Assembly (NCBI RefSeq): GCF_028623165.1
Contig: NZ_CP117768.1
Location: forward strand, 4,030,001-4,094,000
DNA from: Nostoc sp. UHCC 0926
GTDB lineage: Bacteria > Cyanobacteriota > Cyanobacteriia > Cyanobacteriales > Nostocaceae
Length of the DNA stretch: 64,000 bases
Direction of reading: 5' to 3'
Positions 46,438 to 55,858 of the stretch are shown in pieces. Position numbers and translations under genes: made by a program. Under the pieces are notes generated by a model. It did no database searches, was not told the DNA's origin, and saw only the letters and a list, made by a program, of their open reading frames with translations. Each line of letters starts with the position of its first letter. Within the stretch, counting starts at the first letter, position 1.

Positions 46438-46504
46438 AGATTTACAAAATTTATTGAAAATCAAAATCTCTTTTCCAACTTCTAAGAAGGAAATGGTCTT
46501 CATT

Positions 46505-46570
46505 GGGCTGCTGCCGCCCAGACGGAAGGCGGGAGCCATCCATTGAGCATTCCCAGTCTAAGACTGGGAA
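46505..46570. repeat. Palindromic repeats between convergent genes
   Basis: GGGCTGCTGCCGCCC (46505-46519) and TTCCCAGTCTAAGACTGGGA followed by A (46550-46570), related to the palindrome cluster at 13002-13106. They sit between the convergent J-domain and aminotransferase genes. Confidence 0.7.
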
Positions 46571-46640
46571 CGAGGTAAATTATCTTCAATTCAAAATCCA
46601 AAATCTAAAATCCAAAATCTAAAATCTAAAATTGGCACCG

Positions 46641-47843
46641 TCATTGCCGCAATCCGTGCAACACTGCTCCTAATGTAGCGATTCCCTCAACAATCTTCTG
46701 TGTTGGCTGAAAGCTAAAAGCTAACCTGATGGCATCATCTCCCTGTCCATTGGTGTAACAGCGAGTCCCTGGCAGAAAGCTGATGCCGTGTTCATTGGCA
46801 GCTGTTAGGAGTGCTTTGGCGCTGATGTCTGGCGGCAATTTACACCAAACGAAAAAGCCCCCACCTGGTCGCAAAGCAACTATATCACTGGGAAACTCTT
46901 GAGCGATCGCCTCTAACAATAAATTGCACTTATGCTTGTAGCAGGCGATTAGCTCCTGAATGTGATTATCTAGTTTGCCTGTAGCACAGTAGCGGGCGAC
47001 CACATGGCTGACAAATGGCCCCACAGGCCCCTCACTTTTGAACATTGCCAGCCGCTCTATAATCGCTGGATCACCACAAGCCCAGCCCAGACGGATACCA
47101 GGCGCAATAATTTTTGAGAAGGTACTCACATATAATACCCACCCCTCTTGGTCGAGAGTTGCCAGGGGGGGCACAGTTTCTCCTTGGAATCTCAAATCGC
47201 TATAAGCATCGTCTTCCACCACTAAAACGCCATACTCAGCCGCTAACGCTACCAGTTTTTGGCGGCGAAATAACGGCATAGTAGCGCCTGTGGGATTGTG
47301 AAAGGTGGGGATGGTGTAAATAAACCTGGGTCGGATGCCCTGTTTCTTCAAGTCGCTCAAAGTTTCTTCTAGGGCGTCCACATCCATCCCCAACTCATCC
47401 ACAGGAATGGTAATTATACGTGCGCCAGCGTGGACAAATCTAACAACTACTCCCAGGAAGGTTGGCCCTTCCACAATTACCACATCACCAGGTTCGACAA
47501 ACACATCTGGTAGTAAGCCCAAAATCTGACCGGAACCGTAGCCAATGATCACGCGATCGCGATCGGCAGGGATTCCTTGAGCCTGCAAGCGGAGGATAAT
47601 TTGTTCATAAAGTTGGGCTGAAGGTGGCCCGTAATTGAGGGCGATCGGAGCTTCTTCTGCCAGCACAGCCGCACTTGCAGCAGCCAAGTCGGCGTGGGGA
47701 AAGAGAATTGGGTCAGCTAAACCGTAGGCAAAGCTGACAGTGATAATTTTGGTTAACTCAGTGCTGTAAGTTGGTGGTGCGAGGTTTCTAGCTCTTTCGG
47801 CGAACAAATCAGCAATTTGGTAGGCAGAAGTGGTAGGAGCCAT
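46641..47843 (-). CDS. PLP-dependent aminotransferase (class I/II)
   Basis: A 400-residue fold-type I aminotransferase of the LysN/2-aminoadipate and kynurenine-type group. Motifs: GYGSGQILGLLPDVF (~99-113), FIYTIPTFHNPTGATM (~175-190), VVEDDAYSDLRF (~212-223), and the PLP lysine in YVSTFSKIIAPGIRLGW (~244-260). The C-terminal RxxFxF-type region ends with IRLAFSFQ. There is no N-terminal DNA-binding domain, so it is a metabolic enzyme rather than a MocR regulator. The amino-acid substrate cannot be read from the sequence. Start ATG 47843. Confidence 0.85.
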   Translation of the reverse strand: MAPTTSAYQIADLFAERARNLAPPTYSTELTKIITVSFAYGLADPILFPHADLAAASAAVLAEEAPIALNYGPPSAQLYEQIILRLQAQGIPADRDRVIIGYGSGQILGLLPDVFVEPGDVVIVEGPTFLGVVVRFVHAGARIITIPVDELGMDVDALEETLSDLKKQGIRPRFIYTIPTFHNPTGATMPLFRRQKLVALAAEYGVLVVEDDAYSDLRFQGETVPPLATLDQEGWVLYVSTFSKIIAPGIRLGWACGDPAIIERLAMFKSEGPVGPFVSHVVARYCATGKLDNHIQELIACYKHKCNLLLEAIAQEFPSDIVALRPGGGFFVWCKLPPDISAKALLTAANEHGISFLPGTRCYTNGQGDDAIRLAFSFQPTQKIVEGIATLGAVLHGLRQ

Positions 47844-48164
47844 AAAGGGCGAGTTGTCTTCTAAGTTTATGAGTATATCAGTATTTTAGGGAAGAAATAC
47901 TGATAGTCAGCTTTATTCTAAATCCGAACAATGATATCGTGATTTTATAAGTAAAGTTTGGTTAGTTTATCATCAGTAGTTTAACAATTAAAGATTTCAA
48001 ATAATTTTTTAATCGAGTGTTTATAACCTTATCTCTGCGCCTGGAGGTGACACCAGATGCGACAATGCTCTTAACCCGCGCAACTTACTGGCTCCTCTCC
48101 GTGAGATAAAAAAATCACTGTAAGTTGAATTGGTGCGATCGCTTTTAGGAAAAGTTCAACCACA
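47844..48164. other. Intergenic region with a short protein-like frame
   Basis: Upstream space of the aminotransferase gene. On the plus strand near 48050-48122 a frame reads CDNALNPRNLLAPLREIKKS then L and stop. A similar ending, SDINQPLRELKSK, is seen at ~48468-48541 on the same strand. Both look like C-terminal remnants of related genes. No complete gene is visible. Confidence 0.4.
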
Positions 48165-48434
48165 TCATATTTGCGAAACCGTCTCACCACTCAAATAAGC
48201 GTCACGAATTTGCAGGTTATTCAATAATTCGCTAGATCACCCAGACAGCATAATTCGAGCATTTTGAAGTACATAATCATAATGAGCAATTTGCAGTACT
48301 AAATTGGCATTCTGTTCAACCATAAAAACAGTCACACCCTGCTGATTAATCGTCTCAATTAATTTTAAAACACGCTCGATATACAAAGGTGAAAGACCCA
48401 TCATTGGCTGATCCATGCAGATTAAGCGAGGTTA
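48165..48434 (-). pseudogene. livF: livF-type ABC transporter ATPase 3' fragment
   Basis: The minus-strand frame reads PRLICMDQPMMGLSPLYIER (a degraded Walker B region, family LLLDEPSMGLAP), then INQQGVTVFMVEQNANLVLQ (the family VTVLLVEQNA switch), ALYDYVLQ-like region, and LSG followed by a TGA in frame, then SSELLNNLQIRDAYLSG to a stop at 48165. The last segment is the usual LivF end (xxxRxAYLG). The first two thirds, with the Walker A and signature, are missing. This is a relic of a branched-chain amino-acid transporter ATPase. Confidence 0.75.
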
Positions 48435-48804
48435 AAGTAGTACATATGTATATAGCGATCGCTGCAAACTTGACGCAAGTGACATTAATCAACCTCTCCG
48501 GGAATTAAAATCCAAAATTTATACAGAGCAATCTGGCAGCTAAAAAAATGCATATTTAACTGGTATGGGCAAGAGCAAAATTTAAAAACTCTTGTTTTTT
48601 AGTCTTTTGAGATTTTTTTATGATTTGTTGTAATCTACTAGAGCTTTATCTTGGGGTTTAGAAGCTGGAAATTTCCCTAGAGTCATTTAAATACGAAAAT
48701 TGTATCGACTTACCGTAATATCGACTGAGTAAGAACATCTTAACATCTAGCTAGAAAAATCAAGAGACGTACTTGGATAACCGTGAATCCTACGAGTTAA
48801 AATA

Positions 48805-50040
48805 ATGCGAATTCGACCCAACACCTTGAGCTTCACGCTTCTTTTGGGGGCACTCTCTGCCCTACCGCCCCTATCAATTGATATGGGGCTACCAGCTTTT
48901 CCCACAATTAGCGCAGCTTTGAGGGCATCTTCTGGATCTGTTGGACTAACTCTAAGCTTGTTTATGCTTGGGTTTGCTGTTGCCCAGCTGATTTTCGGCC
49001 CGCTTTCGGATCGTTATGGACGCAGACCAATCTTACTTATCGGCTGCGGACTTTTTACCCTAGCAGGTGCAAGCTGTGCTGCTGCGCCATCCATCAATAC
49101 TCTGATTGCTTGGCGTTTAGTTCAAGGTGCCGGCGCTGGTGCAGGTATGGTGATGACACTGGCGATTGTCCGCGATCTATTTGATGGTTCGGCAGCACGC
49201 GCCCAACTCTCCTATGTCAATCTCGTGATGGGCGTAGCACCGATGATTGCACCCACAATCGGTAGTTGGGTGCTGGCAATCGCTGGTTGGCGGACTATCT
49301 ATGGGACACTGGCTGTAGGAGGGTTCTTACTCTTGCTGTTTGTTGCCCTTGGACTAAGTGAGTCGCTAGCTAGCCATGATCTAGATGCGATTAAACCACC
49401 TCGGCTGATAAAAAATTATGGGCGCATTCTCAGCAATCGGATTTGTCTTGGCTACGCCCTCGTCAATGCACTAAGCTTTGGGTGCATGTTTACCTATGTT
49501 GCGGGATCGCCACTTGTGCTGCTTAATGTATTTAAAGTCCCGACTACAACCTACGGCTGGCTTTTTGCATCGACCGCTTTTGGCATCATGGTAGGCTCAT
49601 TTCTGAATGGGCATCTGAGTATGCGTGGCGTATCTCCGTCAAGGTTGCTCACCTTTGGGCTGGTGAGTGCCGTTGGCTCATCTGTTGCCCTTGCGATGCT
49701 CTCAGTGAGTGGTGCTGCACAAGTTACTACGCTAATGCCTCTTCTAGTACTTAACACCTTCTGCCTGGGGATAATCTCCCCCAATGCAATCCAGGGTGCC
49801 ATTCAGCCTTTGCCAGAGATAGCTGGAGTTGCAGCCGCCACGGTGGGATTTCTGCAAATGTTATGTGGGGCGTTGGCGAGTGGGCTAGTTGCTTTCTTCT
49901 ATGATGGGCGCACAGCGATCGCCATGTCTAGTTTAATGGCAGTCTTTGCGATCGCCTCCTTCGCCGCTTATCTTGGACTTGCACGCCCTGCCGAGCGTCG
50001 CTTTGCTCGGACTCAAGCACTACACGAAACGAGAAATTAG
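48805..50040 (+). CDS. MFS efflux transporter, Bcr/CflA family
   Basis: A 411-residue inner-membrane proton-drug antiporter with 12 predicted helices. Diagnostic parts: LSFTLLLGALSALPPLSIDM (TM1), AVAQLIFGPLSDRYGRRPIL (the GPLSDRYGRR loop 2-3 motif, ~65-80), LVQGAGAGAGMVM (TM4-5 motif C-like), and APMIAPTIGSWVLAIAGWRTI (~145-165). The family exports small drugs or metabolites. Start ATG 48805. The next gene begins 18 bases after its stop, so they may be one transcript. The region before it holds the livF remnant. Confidence 0.88.
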   Translation: MRIRPNTLSFTLLLGALSALPPLSIDMGLPAFPTISAALRASSGSVGLTLSLFMLGFAVAQLIFGPLSDRYGRRPILLIGCGLFTLAGASCAAAPSINTLIAWRLVQGAGAGAGMVMTLAIVRDLFDGSAARAQLSYVNLVMGVAPMIAPTIGSWVLAIAGWRTIYGTLAVGGFLLLLFVALGLSESLASHDLDAIKPPRLIKNYGRILSNRICLGYALVNALSFGCMFTYVAGSPLVLLNVFKVPTTTYGWLFASTAFGIMVGSFLNGHLSMRGVSPSRLLTFGLVSAVGSSVALAMLSVSGAAQVTTLMPLLVLNTFCLGIISPNAIQGAIQPLPEIAGVAAATVGFLQMLCGALASGLVAFFYDGRTAIAMSSLMAVFAIASFAAYLGLARPAERRFARTQALHETRN

Positions 50041-50058
50041 GTATTTGACTAATGACTA

Positions 50059-50865
50059 ATGACTAAAGGGAATTTGATTAACTTTAAGTGGCGGCAACTA
50101 ATTGTGAGCTTAGGCTGTTTGCTACTGTTCATTGCCTGTAACAATTCTTATCCAAATCCAGGTGTTCAACCTCTCAAGGTGGCGACAGACCCCACCTTTA
50201 TCCCTTTTGAAATCCAAACGGCTAGTAGTCACTTGGAAGGTTTTGATATTGATTTGATGAATGCGGTCGCTAAAGTAGCAGGTTTTGCGGTTCAGTTTGA
50301 AAGTCTGCCCTTTGATGGCATGATCTCGACCTTGCAAGCTAAAAGAGTCGATGCAGCAATTAGTGGAATCACAATTACCGCCGAACGCCTGAAAACCATT
50401 GCTTTTTCCAGACCTTATTTTAAAGCCGGACTAGCGATCGCTGTTCGCGAAGACAACCAAAATATTAAAGACTTCAATAGTCTCAAAGGTAAAAAAATTG
50501 CTGTACAAATTGGTTCAACTGGGGCGGATTTTGCCAAAACCATCCCCAATGCCAAAATTAGTACTTTTAATTCTGGTCCAGAATTTTTCCAAGACTTGCT
50601 AAATGGCAATGTTGATGCTGTGGTTAGCGATGCTTTCGCAACTTTGTATGCGATTAAAAATGGCAAACTCAAAGGCATCAGAGTTGTTGCCGATCTGCTC
50701 ACCCAAGAATACTACGGGATTGCTACACCTAAAGACTCCCCCCATCTGGATGCAATTAACAAAGCTATAGCGACTTTGTTATCCAATGGCACTTACAAGC
50801 AAATTTATCAAAAATGGTTTAACACTCAACCTCCACAATTGCCAGACTCTTGGCATGGGGCATAG
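50059..50865 (+). CDS. Amino-acid ABC transporter substrate-binding lipoprotein
   Basis: A 268-residue periplasmic binding protein of the PBP2 group. The lipobox LLFIAC puts the lipidated Cys at 27. The mature part has LKVATDPTFIPFEIQ (~39-53), GFDIDLMNAVAKVAGF (~60-75), DGMISTLQAKRVDAAISGIT (~85-104), and KIAVQIGSTGADFAKT (~147-162), like arginine/glutamine-type GlnH or ArtJ. Permease and ATPase genes are not adjacent, so its ABC partners lie elsewhere. The ATG 50059 overlaps a heptamer repeat (TGACTAATGACTAATGACTA). Confidence 0.87.
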   Translation: MTKGNLINFKWRQLIVSLGCLLLFIACNNSYPNPGVQPLKVATDPTFIPFEIQTASSHLEGFDIDLMNAVAKVAGFAVQFESLPFDGMISTLQAKRVDAAISGITITAERLKTIAFSRPYFKAGLAIAVREDNQNIKDFNSLKGKKIAVQIGSTGADFAKTIPNAKISTFNSGPEFFQDLLNGNVDAVVSDAFATLYAIKNGKLKGIRVVADLLTQEYYGIATPKDSPHLDAINKAIATLLSNGTYKQIYQKWFNTQPPQLPDSWHGA

Positions 50866-51135
50866 GGCATTGGGCATGGGGCATTGGGCATAAGTCAATA
50901 ATCAATAGTTCTTCTTTCCCTACTACTCCCCACTCCCCATTCACCCATTTATTAGGAATTGGCTGCCAATATATTAAATATTTATCTAATATGCGTCACA
51001 ATTAATACTGCCACCAAAATTCATTGATAAACTACAATCTCTTGTAGGTCTACTGTGGTCAGGGATAGCCAATTGTGGCACCTTGGATCTTAGTGGCTAG
51101 AAGCACCTTGGAACGGGAATTAAGGAACTTCCACT

Positions 51136-53136
51136 ATGCTGATTTGCCCTCAGTGTAAATTTGAAAACCCCAATAGCAACAAATTCTGTCAAAACTGTGG
51201 CACGTCCCTGACCCACAAGGTCTGTCCTGAATGCAGTACTGATGTACCTGTAAATGCACTATGTTGTCAAAACTGTGGCACGGAATGTGGAACAGTGTTT
51301 TGGGCAATAATTGCTAAGGAAACAAATGAGGAAGCTTTGGGAGTAGAGAAAAATCAGGGAGATAAGGGAGATGTGGGAGTAGAGGCAGATGAGGGAGCAA
51401 TATACTCCTCATCTCCTCTACCCCCTAGTTTTCAGATTGCATTAGGCTCCTATTTAGACTCTCAAGAGCGCTATCAATTGTTATATATGCTACCTGGACA
51501 AACTGAAACTACGACCATTACTGATGTAGGTGTGAGAGTTCTAGACTGCCAGCCGTATCAAATATCACCCATTGAGGCAATACTAGCAAGTCAGCAATCA
51601 GATTTGCTAACGCCATCAGTGGAAACAAGTGGAATTCCTCGCCTTGCTAAACTTTATATTGCCTTACAATCCCAAGGTCAGCGGGAGATACCGCCGATTC
51701 ACGATGCATGGCAGCAGGGGGATATGCAGGTAGTAATAATTGAAGACCGCTCACATTGGCAGCCTTTACTCGAGCGATGGCAAGAAGAAACAACGAGTTC
51801 GTTAAAAATTTTACACTGGTGTTATCAAATGACCCAACTTTGGGCAGTATTGGAACCAGTGAATTGTCGTCAAAGCCTTTTAGATTTGTCAAATTTGCGA
51901 TTGGATGAAGACCAAACGCTGGCGCTACAAAGGTTATATGTGGAATCATCAAGTTCTCAGCCTGCTACCGAGTCCCCAGAAGATGCCGAAGCCCAAATAT
52001 TTGCTATTCCAGAGGAGCCGTTAACTATCCAAGCTTTGGGGCGGGTTTGGCAAGCGCTATTTAGGCAGTCTCAACGGACTCAATTTGGCTCTGTAGTCCA
52101 AATGTTGGGGGATTTAGATGTAGGTAAGATTCAGACGATCGCACAATTGCGATCGCGTTTAGAGGAAATCTCTGTTGAACTGGAAGCACTAGGAACCGCA
52201 ACTTTGCCCCCAATAAAGGAGAAAAATACTGCTGTGCCCACTATCCCGCAATCAGATGAGCCAGAAGATATCATTAGCAAAACTGATGATATGCCAACTG
52301 TTGTGCTGCCGATGCAGTTAAGTAGCTTAGAAGATGCAGGACGCACAGATGTGGGGCGTCAACGTCATCATAATGAAGACTACTTTGGCATTGAAACCAA
52401 AATTCAGAAGCTGGAGTTGCCTAAAAATCGAGTTCTGGAAGGGCATGGTTTGTATATTCTCTGTGATGGTATGGGTGGACACGCTGGCGGCGAGATAGCC
52501 AGTGAGTTAGCAGTCAACACCCTACGGCAATACTTTCAAGAACACTGGATTACCAACCAACTGCCAACAGAAGATAGCATTCGTGAGGCAGTGTTTTTAG
52601 CTAATGAGGCAATTTACAAGCTTAATCAACAAGATGCCCGTTCTGGAGTGGGGCGCATGGGTACAACTCTGGTAATGCTCTTAATTCAAGATACTGAAGC
52701 AGCAGTTGCTCATGTGGGAGATAGCCGTCTCTATCGCTTGACGCGCAAGCGGCAACTAGAACAAGTCACAGTAGATCACGAAGTTGGGCAACGGGAAATA
52801 ACCCGCGGAGTGGAAGCAAGCATAGCTTATGCCCGCCCGGATGCCTACCAACTCACCCAAGCCTTGGGGCCTCGTGACGAAAACTCGATTAATCCTGATA
52901 TAGACTTTTTCGAGATCAATGAAGATACTCTTCTGCTGTTGGCATCGGACGGTCTATCAGATAATGATTTAATAGAAACCCATTGGCAGACTCACTTAGA
53001 ACCCTTACTTAGTTCTGGCGTTAACTTAGAACAAGGTGTTACAGACTTAATTGATTTGGCGAACCAACAGAATGGTCATGACAACATTACTGGTATACTT
53101 ATTCGGGCAAAAGTACGCCCAAATCTGGAAAGTTAA
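51136..53136 (+). CDS. PP2C-type Ser/Thr phosphatase with N-terminal zinc ribbon
   Basis: A 666-residue cytoplasmic protein. The N-terminus has two zinc-ribbon units with CPQCKFENPNSNKFCQNCG (residues 4-22) and CPECSTDVPVNALCCQNCG. The middle (~90-390) is a degenerate kinase-like or helical region. A PP2C domain follows (~395-660) with the metal-binding motifs DVGRQRHHNEDYFGI, LYILCDGMGGHAGGEIA, AHVGDSRLYRL and LLASDGLSDND, so it should be Mn/Mg-dependent. It pairs with the FHA-kinase gene 232 bases downstream. Start ATG 51136. Confidence 0.9.
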   Translation: MLICPQCKFENPNSNKFCQNCGTSLTHKVCPECSTDVPVNALCCQNCGTECGTVFWAIIAKETNEEALGVEKNQGDKGDVGVEADEGAIYSSSPLPPSFQIALGSYLDSQERYQLLYMLPGQTETTTITDVGVRVLDCQPYQISPIEAILASQQSDLLTPSVETSGIPRLAKLYIALQSQGQREIPPIHDAWQQGDMQVVIIEDRSHWQPLLERWQEETTSSLKILHWCYQMTQLWAVLEPVNCRQSLLDLSNLRLDEDQTLALQRLYVESSSSQPATESPEDAEAQIFAIPEEPLTIQALGRVWQALFRQSQRTQFGSVVQMLGDLDVGKIQTIAQLRSRLEEISVELEALGTATLPPIKEKNTAVPTIPQSDEPEDIISKTDDMPTVVLPMQLSSLEDAGRTDVGRQRHHNEDYFGIETKIQKLELPKNRVLEGHGLYILCDGMGGHAGGEIASELAVNTLRQYFQEHWITNQLPTEDSIREAVFLANEAIYKLNQQDARSGVGRMGTTLVMLLIQDTEAAVAHVGDSRLYRLTRKRQLEQVTVDHEVGQREITRGVEASIAYARPDAYQLTQALGPRDENSINPDIDFFEINEDTLLLLASDGLSDNDLIETHWQTHLEPLLSSGVNLEQGVTDLIDLANQQNGHDNITGILIRAKVRPNLES

Positions 53137-53368
53137 AAATAAATTGGAATAGATATTGGGAATGGGTAATAAGAAGAAAGAACAATCACAAATTCCCAAT
53201 AGACATATCCGCTAATTCACCTCAAAGCCTTATAAATCAGGGGTTAAAACCTAATTTACGGATAAGGCTAATGCCCAATGACGCCACTTGCTTCAAGCCG
53301 GGGAACCCGTCCAACGCAGTGGCTCCCCAATGCCCAATGTCTGAGCCATTTACCTTGTAGGTTGTATT

Positions 53369-54649
53369 GTGGTTAGTCTGACTCTGTTAGAACCGCAGCA
53401 GAAAACGCCCCTCCAGCAGTGGAGCTTTGAGAACTCCTCCATAATTCGGATTGGTCGAGCGGCAGATAATCACGTTGTTTTAACTGATAGTTTAGTTTCC
53501 CGGCATCATCTAGAACTCAGACAAGTCGATTCTGCCGACAATGGCGGTGGTTGGCGGCTGGTTAGTCAGGGTACAAATGGGACTTTCCTCAACGGTGTTC
53601 TTGTAATTCAGAGTTCCTTACCAGATAATTCCCTTTTGCAACTGGCACAGGGAGGCCCAATACTGCAATTCCAAATTCAGGAGGTAACAGTACTGGAAAC
53701 TGGTGTGCGATCGCAACAAATGCAAGCGACAGAAGAAAACGCCGTTGCAACAGTCTATTCAGCCCAAGCTAGAGCAAATTCATCCTCTACTTGCACGCAC
53801 GAAGGCAATTCTCCGAACAATCTGTTCTGTATCCACTGCGGTCAACCTCTCTCAGTGCAACAGAAAATTCGCCATTATCAGGTGTTGCAAACTCTCGGAC
53901 AAGGAGGTATGGGTACTACTTATCTTGCTTGGGATGCTGCTGGTCTTGCGGGTATCCCCCAACTGCTGGTGTTGAAGCAAATGAATGCTGATATGGTGAA
54001 AATTGCCAAAGCTCAAGAATTATTTGAGCGGGAGGCGTACACTCTCAAATCCCTTAACCATCCTGGAATTCCCAAGTATTATGACTTCTTTGTAGAAGAC
54101 GGAAAAAAATACTTGGCAATGGAACTAATCCACGGACAAGATTTAGAGAAACGTATTTTTACCACTGGGCCAGTTACGCCAAGCCAAGCGATCGCTTGGA
54201 TGATCCAAACCTGCGATATCTTAGACTATCTTCATAGCCAAGAGCCTCCACTGATTCACCGCGATATTAAACCTGCCAATCTGATGGTGCGAAGTTCTTT
54301 AAATCGCATAGTATTGCTGGATTTTGGCGCAGTTAAGGAAATTGGCACAGCGCCCGGTACTCGGATTGGTGCAGAAGGTTACTGCGCTCCTGAACAAGAA
54401 CGAGGACAACCTTTGACTCAATCTGATTTGTATGCAATTGGGCCAACGCTGATTTTTCTGCTCACAAGCGAAAACCCGTTCAAGTATTACCGCCAAAAGG
54501 GGCGAAACTTCAGGTTTGATGTAGCAAAGGTTCCCACCATTAGTTCCCAATTAAGAAATGTGATTGATCGCGTTACAGAACCATTACCACGCGATCGCTA
54601 CCACACTGCAAAAGAGTTAGCTGCGGCTTTAGCTGCTTGCCAAGTTTAG
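53369..54649 (+). CDS. FHA-domain Ser/Thr protein kinase with zinc ribbon
   Basis: A 426-residue protein starting at GTG 53369. Residues ~20-95 are an FHA phosphopeptide-binding domain (IRIGRAADNHVVL, SRHHLELRQ, SQGTNGTFLNG). A zinc ribbon follows (CTHEGNSPNNLFCIHCGQPL, ~138-157). The kinase domain has the Gly loop LGQGGMGTTYLA (~169-180), the VAIK-like VLKQM, the catalytic loop LIHRDIKPANLMV (~288-300), DFGAVKE (~308-314) and an APE-like YCAPEQ. It lies next to a PP2C phosphatase with similar zinc ribbons, probably an antagonist pair acting on shared targets. Sensor type unknown. Confidence 0.92.
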   Translation: MVSLTLLEPQQKTPLQQWSFENSSIIRIGRAADNHVVLTDSLVSRHHLELRQVDSADNGGGWRLVSQGTNGTFLNGVLVIQSSLPDNSLLQLAQGGPILQFQIQEVTVLETGVRSQQMQATEENAVATVYSAQARANSSSTCTHEGNSPNNLFCIHCGQPLSVQQKIRHYQVLQTLGQGGMGTTYLAWDAAGLAGIPQLLVLKQMNADMVKIAKAQELFEREAYTLKSLNHPGIPKYYDFFVEDGKKYLAMELIHGQDLEKRIFTTGPVTPSQAIAWMIQTCDILDYLHSQEPPLIHRDIKPANLMVRSSLNRIVLLDFGAVKEIGTAPGTRIGAEGYCAPEQERGQPLTQSDLYAIGPTLIFLLTSENPFKYYRQKGRNFRFDVAKVPTISSQLRNVIDRVTEPLPRDRYHTAKELAAALAACQV

Positions 54650-54720
54650 GGAGTGGTGAGTAGTGAGTGGGGGGAGTAGTGAATTTTAAAAAACCCTATT
54701 CCCTATTCCCTACTCCCTAC
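54650..54720. repeat. Short tandem repeats between convergent genes
   Basis: GGGAGTGGTGAGTAGTGAGT, then a CCCTATTCCCTACTCCCTAC stretch. STRR-like heptamer-type sequence between the kinase gene and the convergent small gene. Confidence 0.7.
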
Positions 54721-54935
54721 TCCTCATCCCAAGTTTCTACAGCTAGCAATTCACTAACTGGGTCTTGCATACTAAAGCCAAAGTCAAGCAGTTCCTGTTT
54801 CCAGTGCTGCCATTCATTGCCGTAGAGCAAAGCGATTTTCCAGATGCTATCGCTTGGCTTGATAATGTTCGATTCTATGAGTGATTGCACGTTGCGCTGC
54901 AATTTCACCATTGGGTGAATCACTTGCTGAGTCAT
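54717..54935 (-). CDS. Small DUF4327-like protein
   Basis: A 72-residue protein that reads MTQQVIHPMVKLQRNVQSLI, then ESNIIKPSDSIWKIALL, EWQHWKQELLDFGFSMQDPV and a WDEE end. It resembles DUF4327-type small cyanobacterial proteins (a V..LV..G.I...I start, an EL...F.LRD.I.DLL..E.W end) in layout, though not closely. Acidic, soluble, no metal motif. Function unknown. It may be a small regulator or partner of the adjacent kinase; that is inference. Confidence 0.55.
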   Translation of the reverse strand: MTQQVIHPMVKLQRNVQSLIESNIIKPSDSIWKIALLYGNEWQHWKQELLDFGFSMQDPVSELLAVETWDEE

Positions 54936-55858
54936 AACCTCAATTGAATTCTGATATTTGTTGGTAAATGCTTAAATCAAAACTGCTTCCCATTCTGCAA
55001 TTGTTGCCGGCCCGTAGAGTGGTGTAATTTGGTAAAGCTAGTCTTAACTTTCTAACTATACCATAACAAACTCTACTAAGTTACTGGTAAATTCGGTTTT
55101 GTACGGTAATTACCACCACAAAACTTCAATTCCAGCAAGCAGTCCTTAAACTTTTTGCAGAAGCCAGGCAAAGTTTAAGGACTAAAGGGGTAAGGGATGC
55201 TTCTGTTTCCCCTTTTCCCTTTTCCCTTTAACCTTTTCCCCGTCTTCTTTTTCCTCTTAACCTTTACCGTTTCTCCACTAGAGTGCAACAGTACCTTTTG
55301 TAAGAGATATATTGTGAACCTCGAGCAGAATAATTAGTCCTTTAGAAAGTTGCACTAAGTAGTGTGACTGAGGAGGAATGGGAAAATTCTATTTGTTTGA
55401 ATCACGAAAAATATGTTTGCTTGTTGAAGAACCCATAGGACACGGGCTAGTTTGAAAGTTTTTGACTGACAGGGAAATTTGCAATTGAGTAGAAATGTCT
55501 ACTCTTTTTATCTATTTAAACGTTATTTAGAATATCGCAAACATCTGGCATTAGGCAGAATCATCGCAAATCTTTATATAATTGTAATGTTTTGCCCAGT
55601 GAATAAGACCTGGAGGGTTGGCTCTGTCTAGGCGCAGGAGAGGGTTTTGCTTTGAAGCATAGGGGCGATCGCATGGCAAAATTGTCGCTACAGTATGGGC
55701 TTACCATAAAGTTCCCTCTTCCCTCGTCTTCAGAGTCAGCATTTGAATTTTGTGTAAAAAATTTCCAGTCAAGATGTTAGTTTCTATTGGGCAGATGGGT
55801 AACCTGATAACGGGAGGGTTGCTGACACCTAACTATTTACCGCAGCAATAATTAATAC
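54936..55858. other. Long intergenic region
   Basis: In these 923 bases only a minus-strand C-terminal-like frame stands out (54972-55040, reading ITPLYGPATIAEWEAVLI before the stop). Pyrimidine-rich runs (~55205-55270) and several short inverted repeats follow. No complete gene or recognised RNA was found. The GC-richer part around 55600-55720 (GACCTGGAGGGTTGGCTCTG) could hold a small RNA. Confidence 0.4.
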
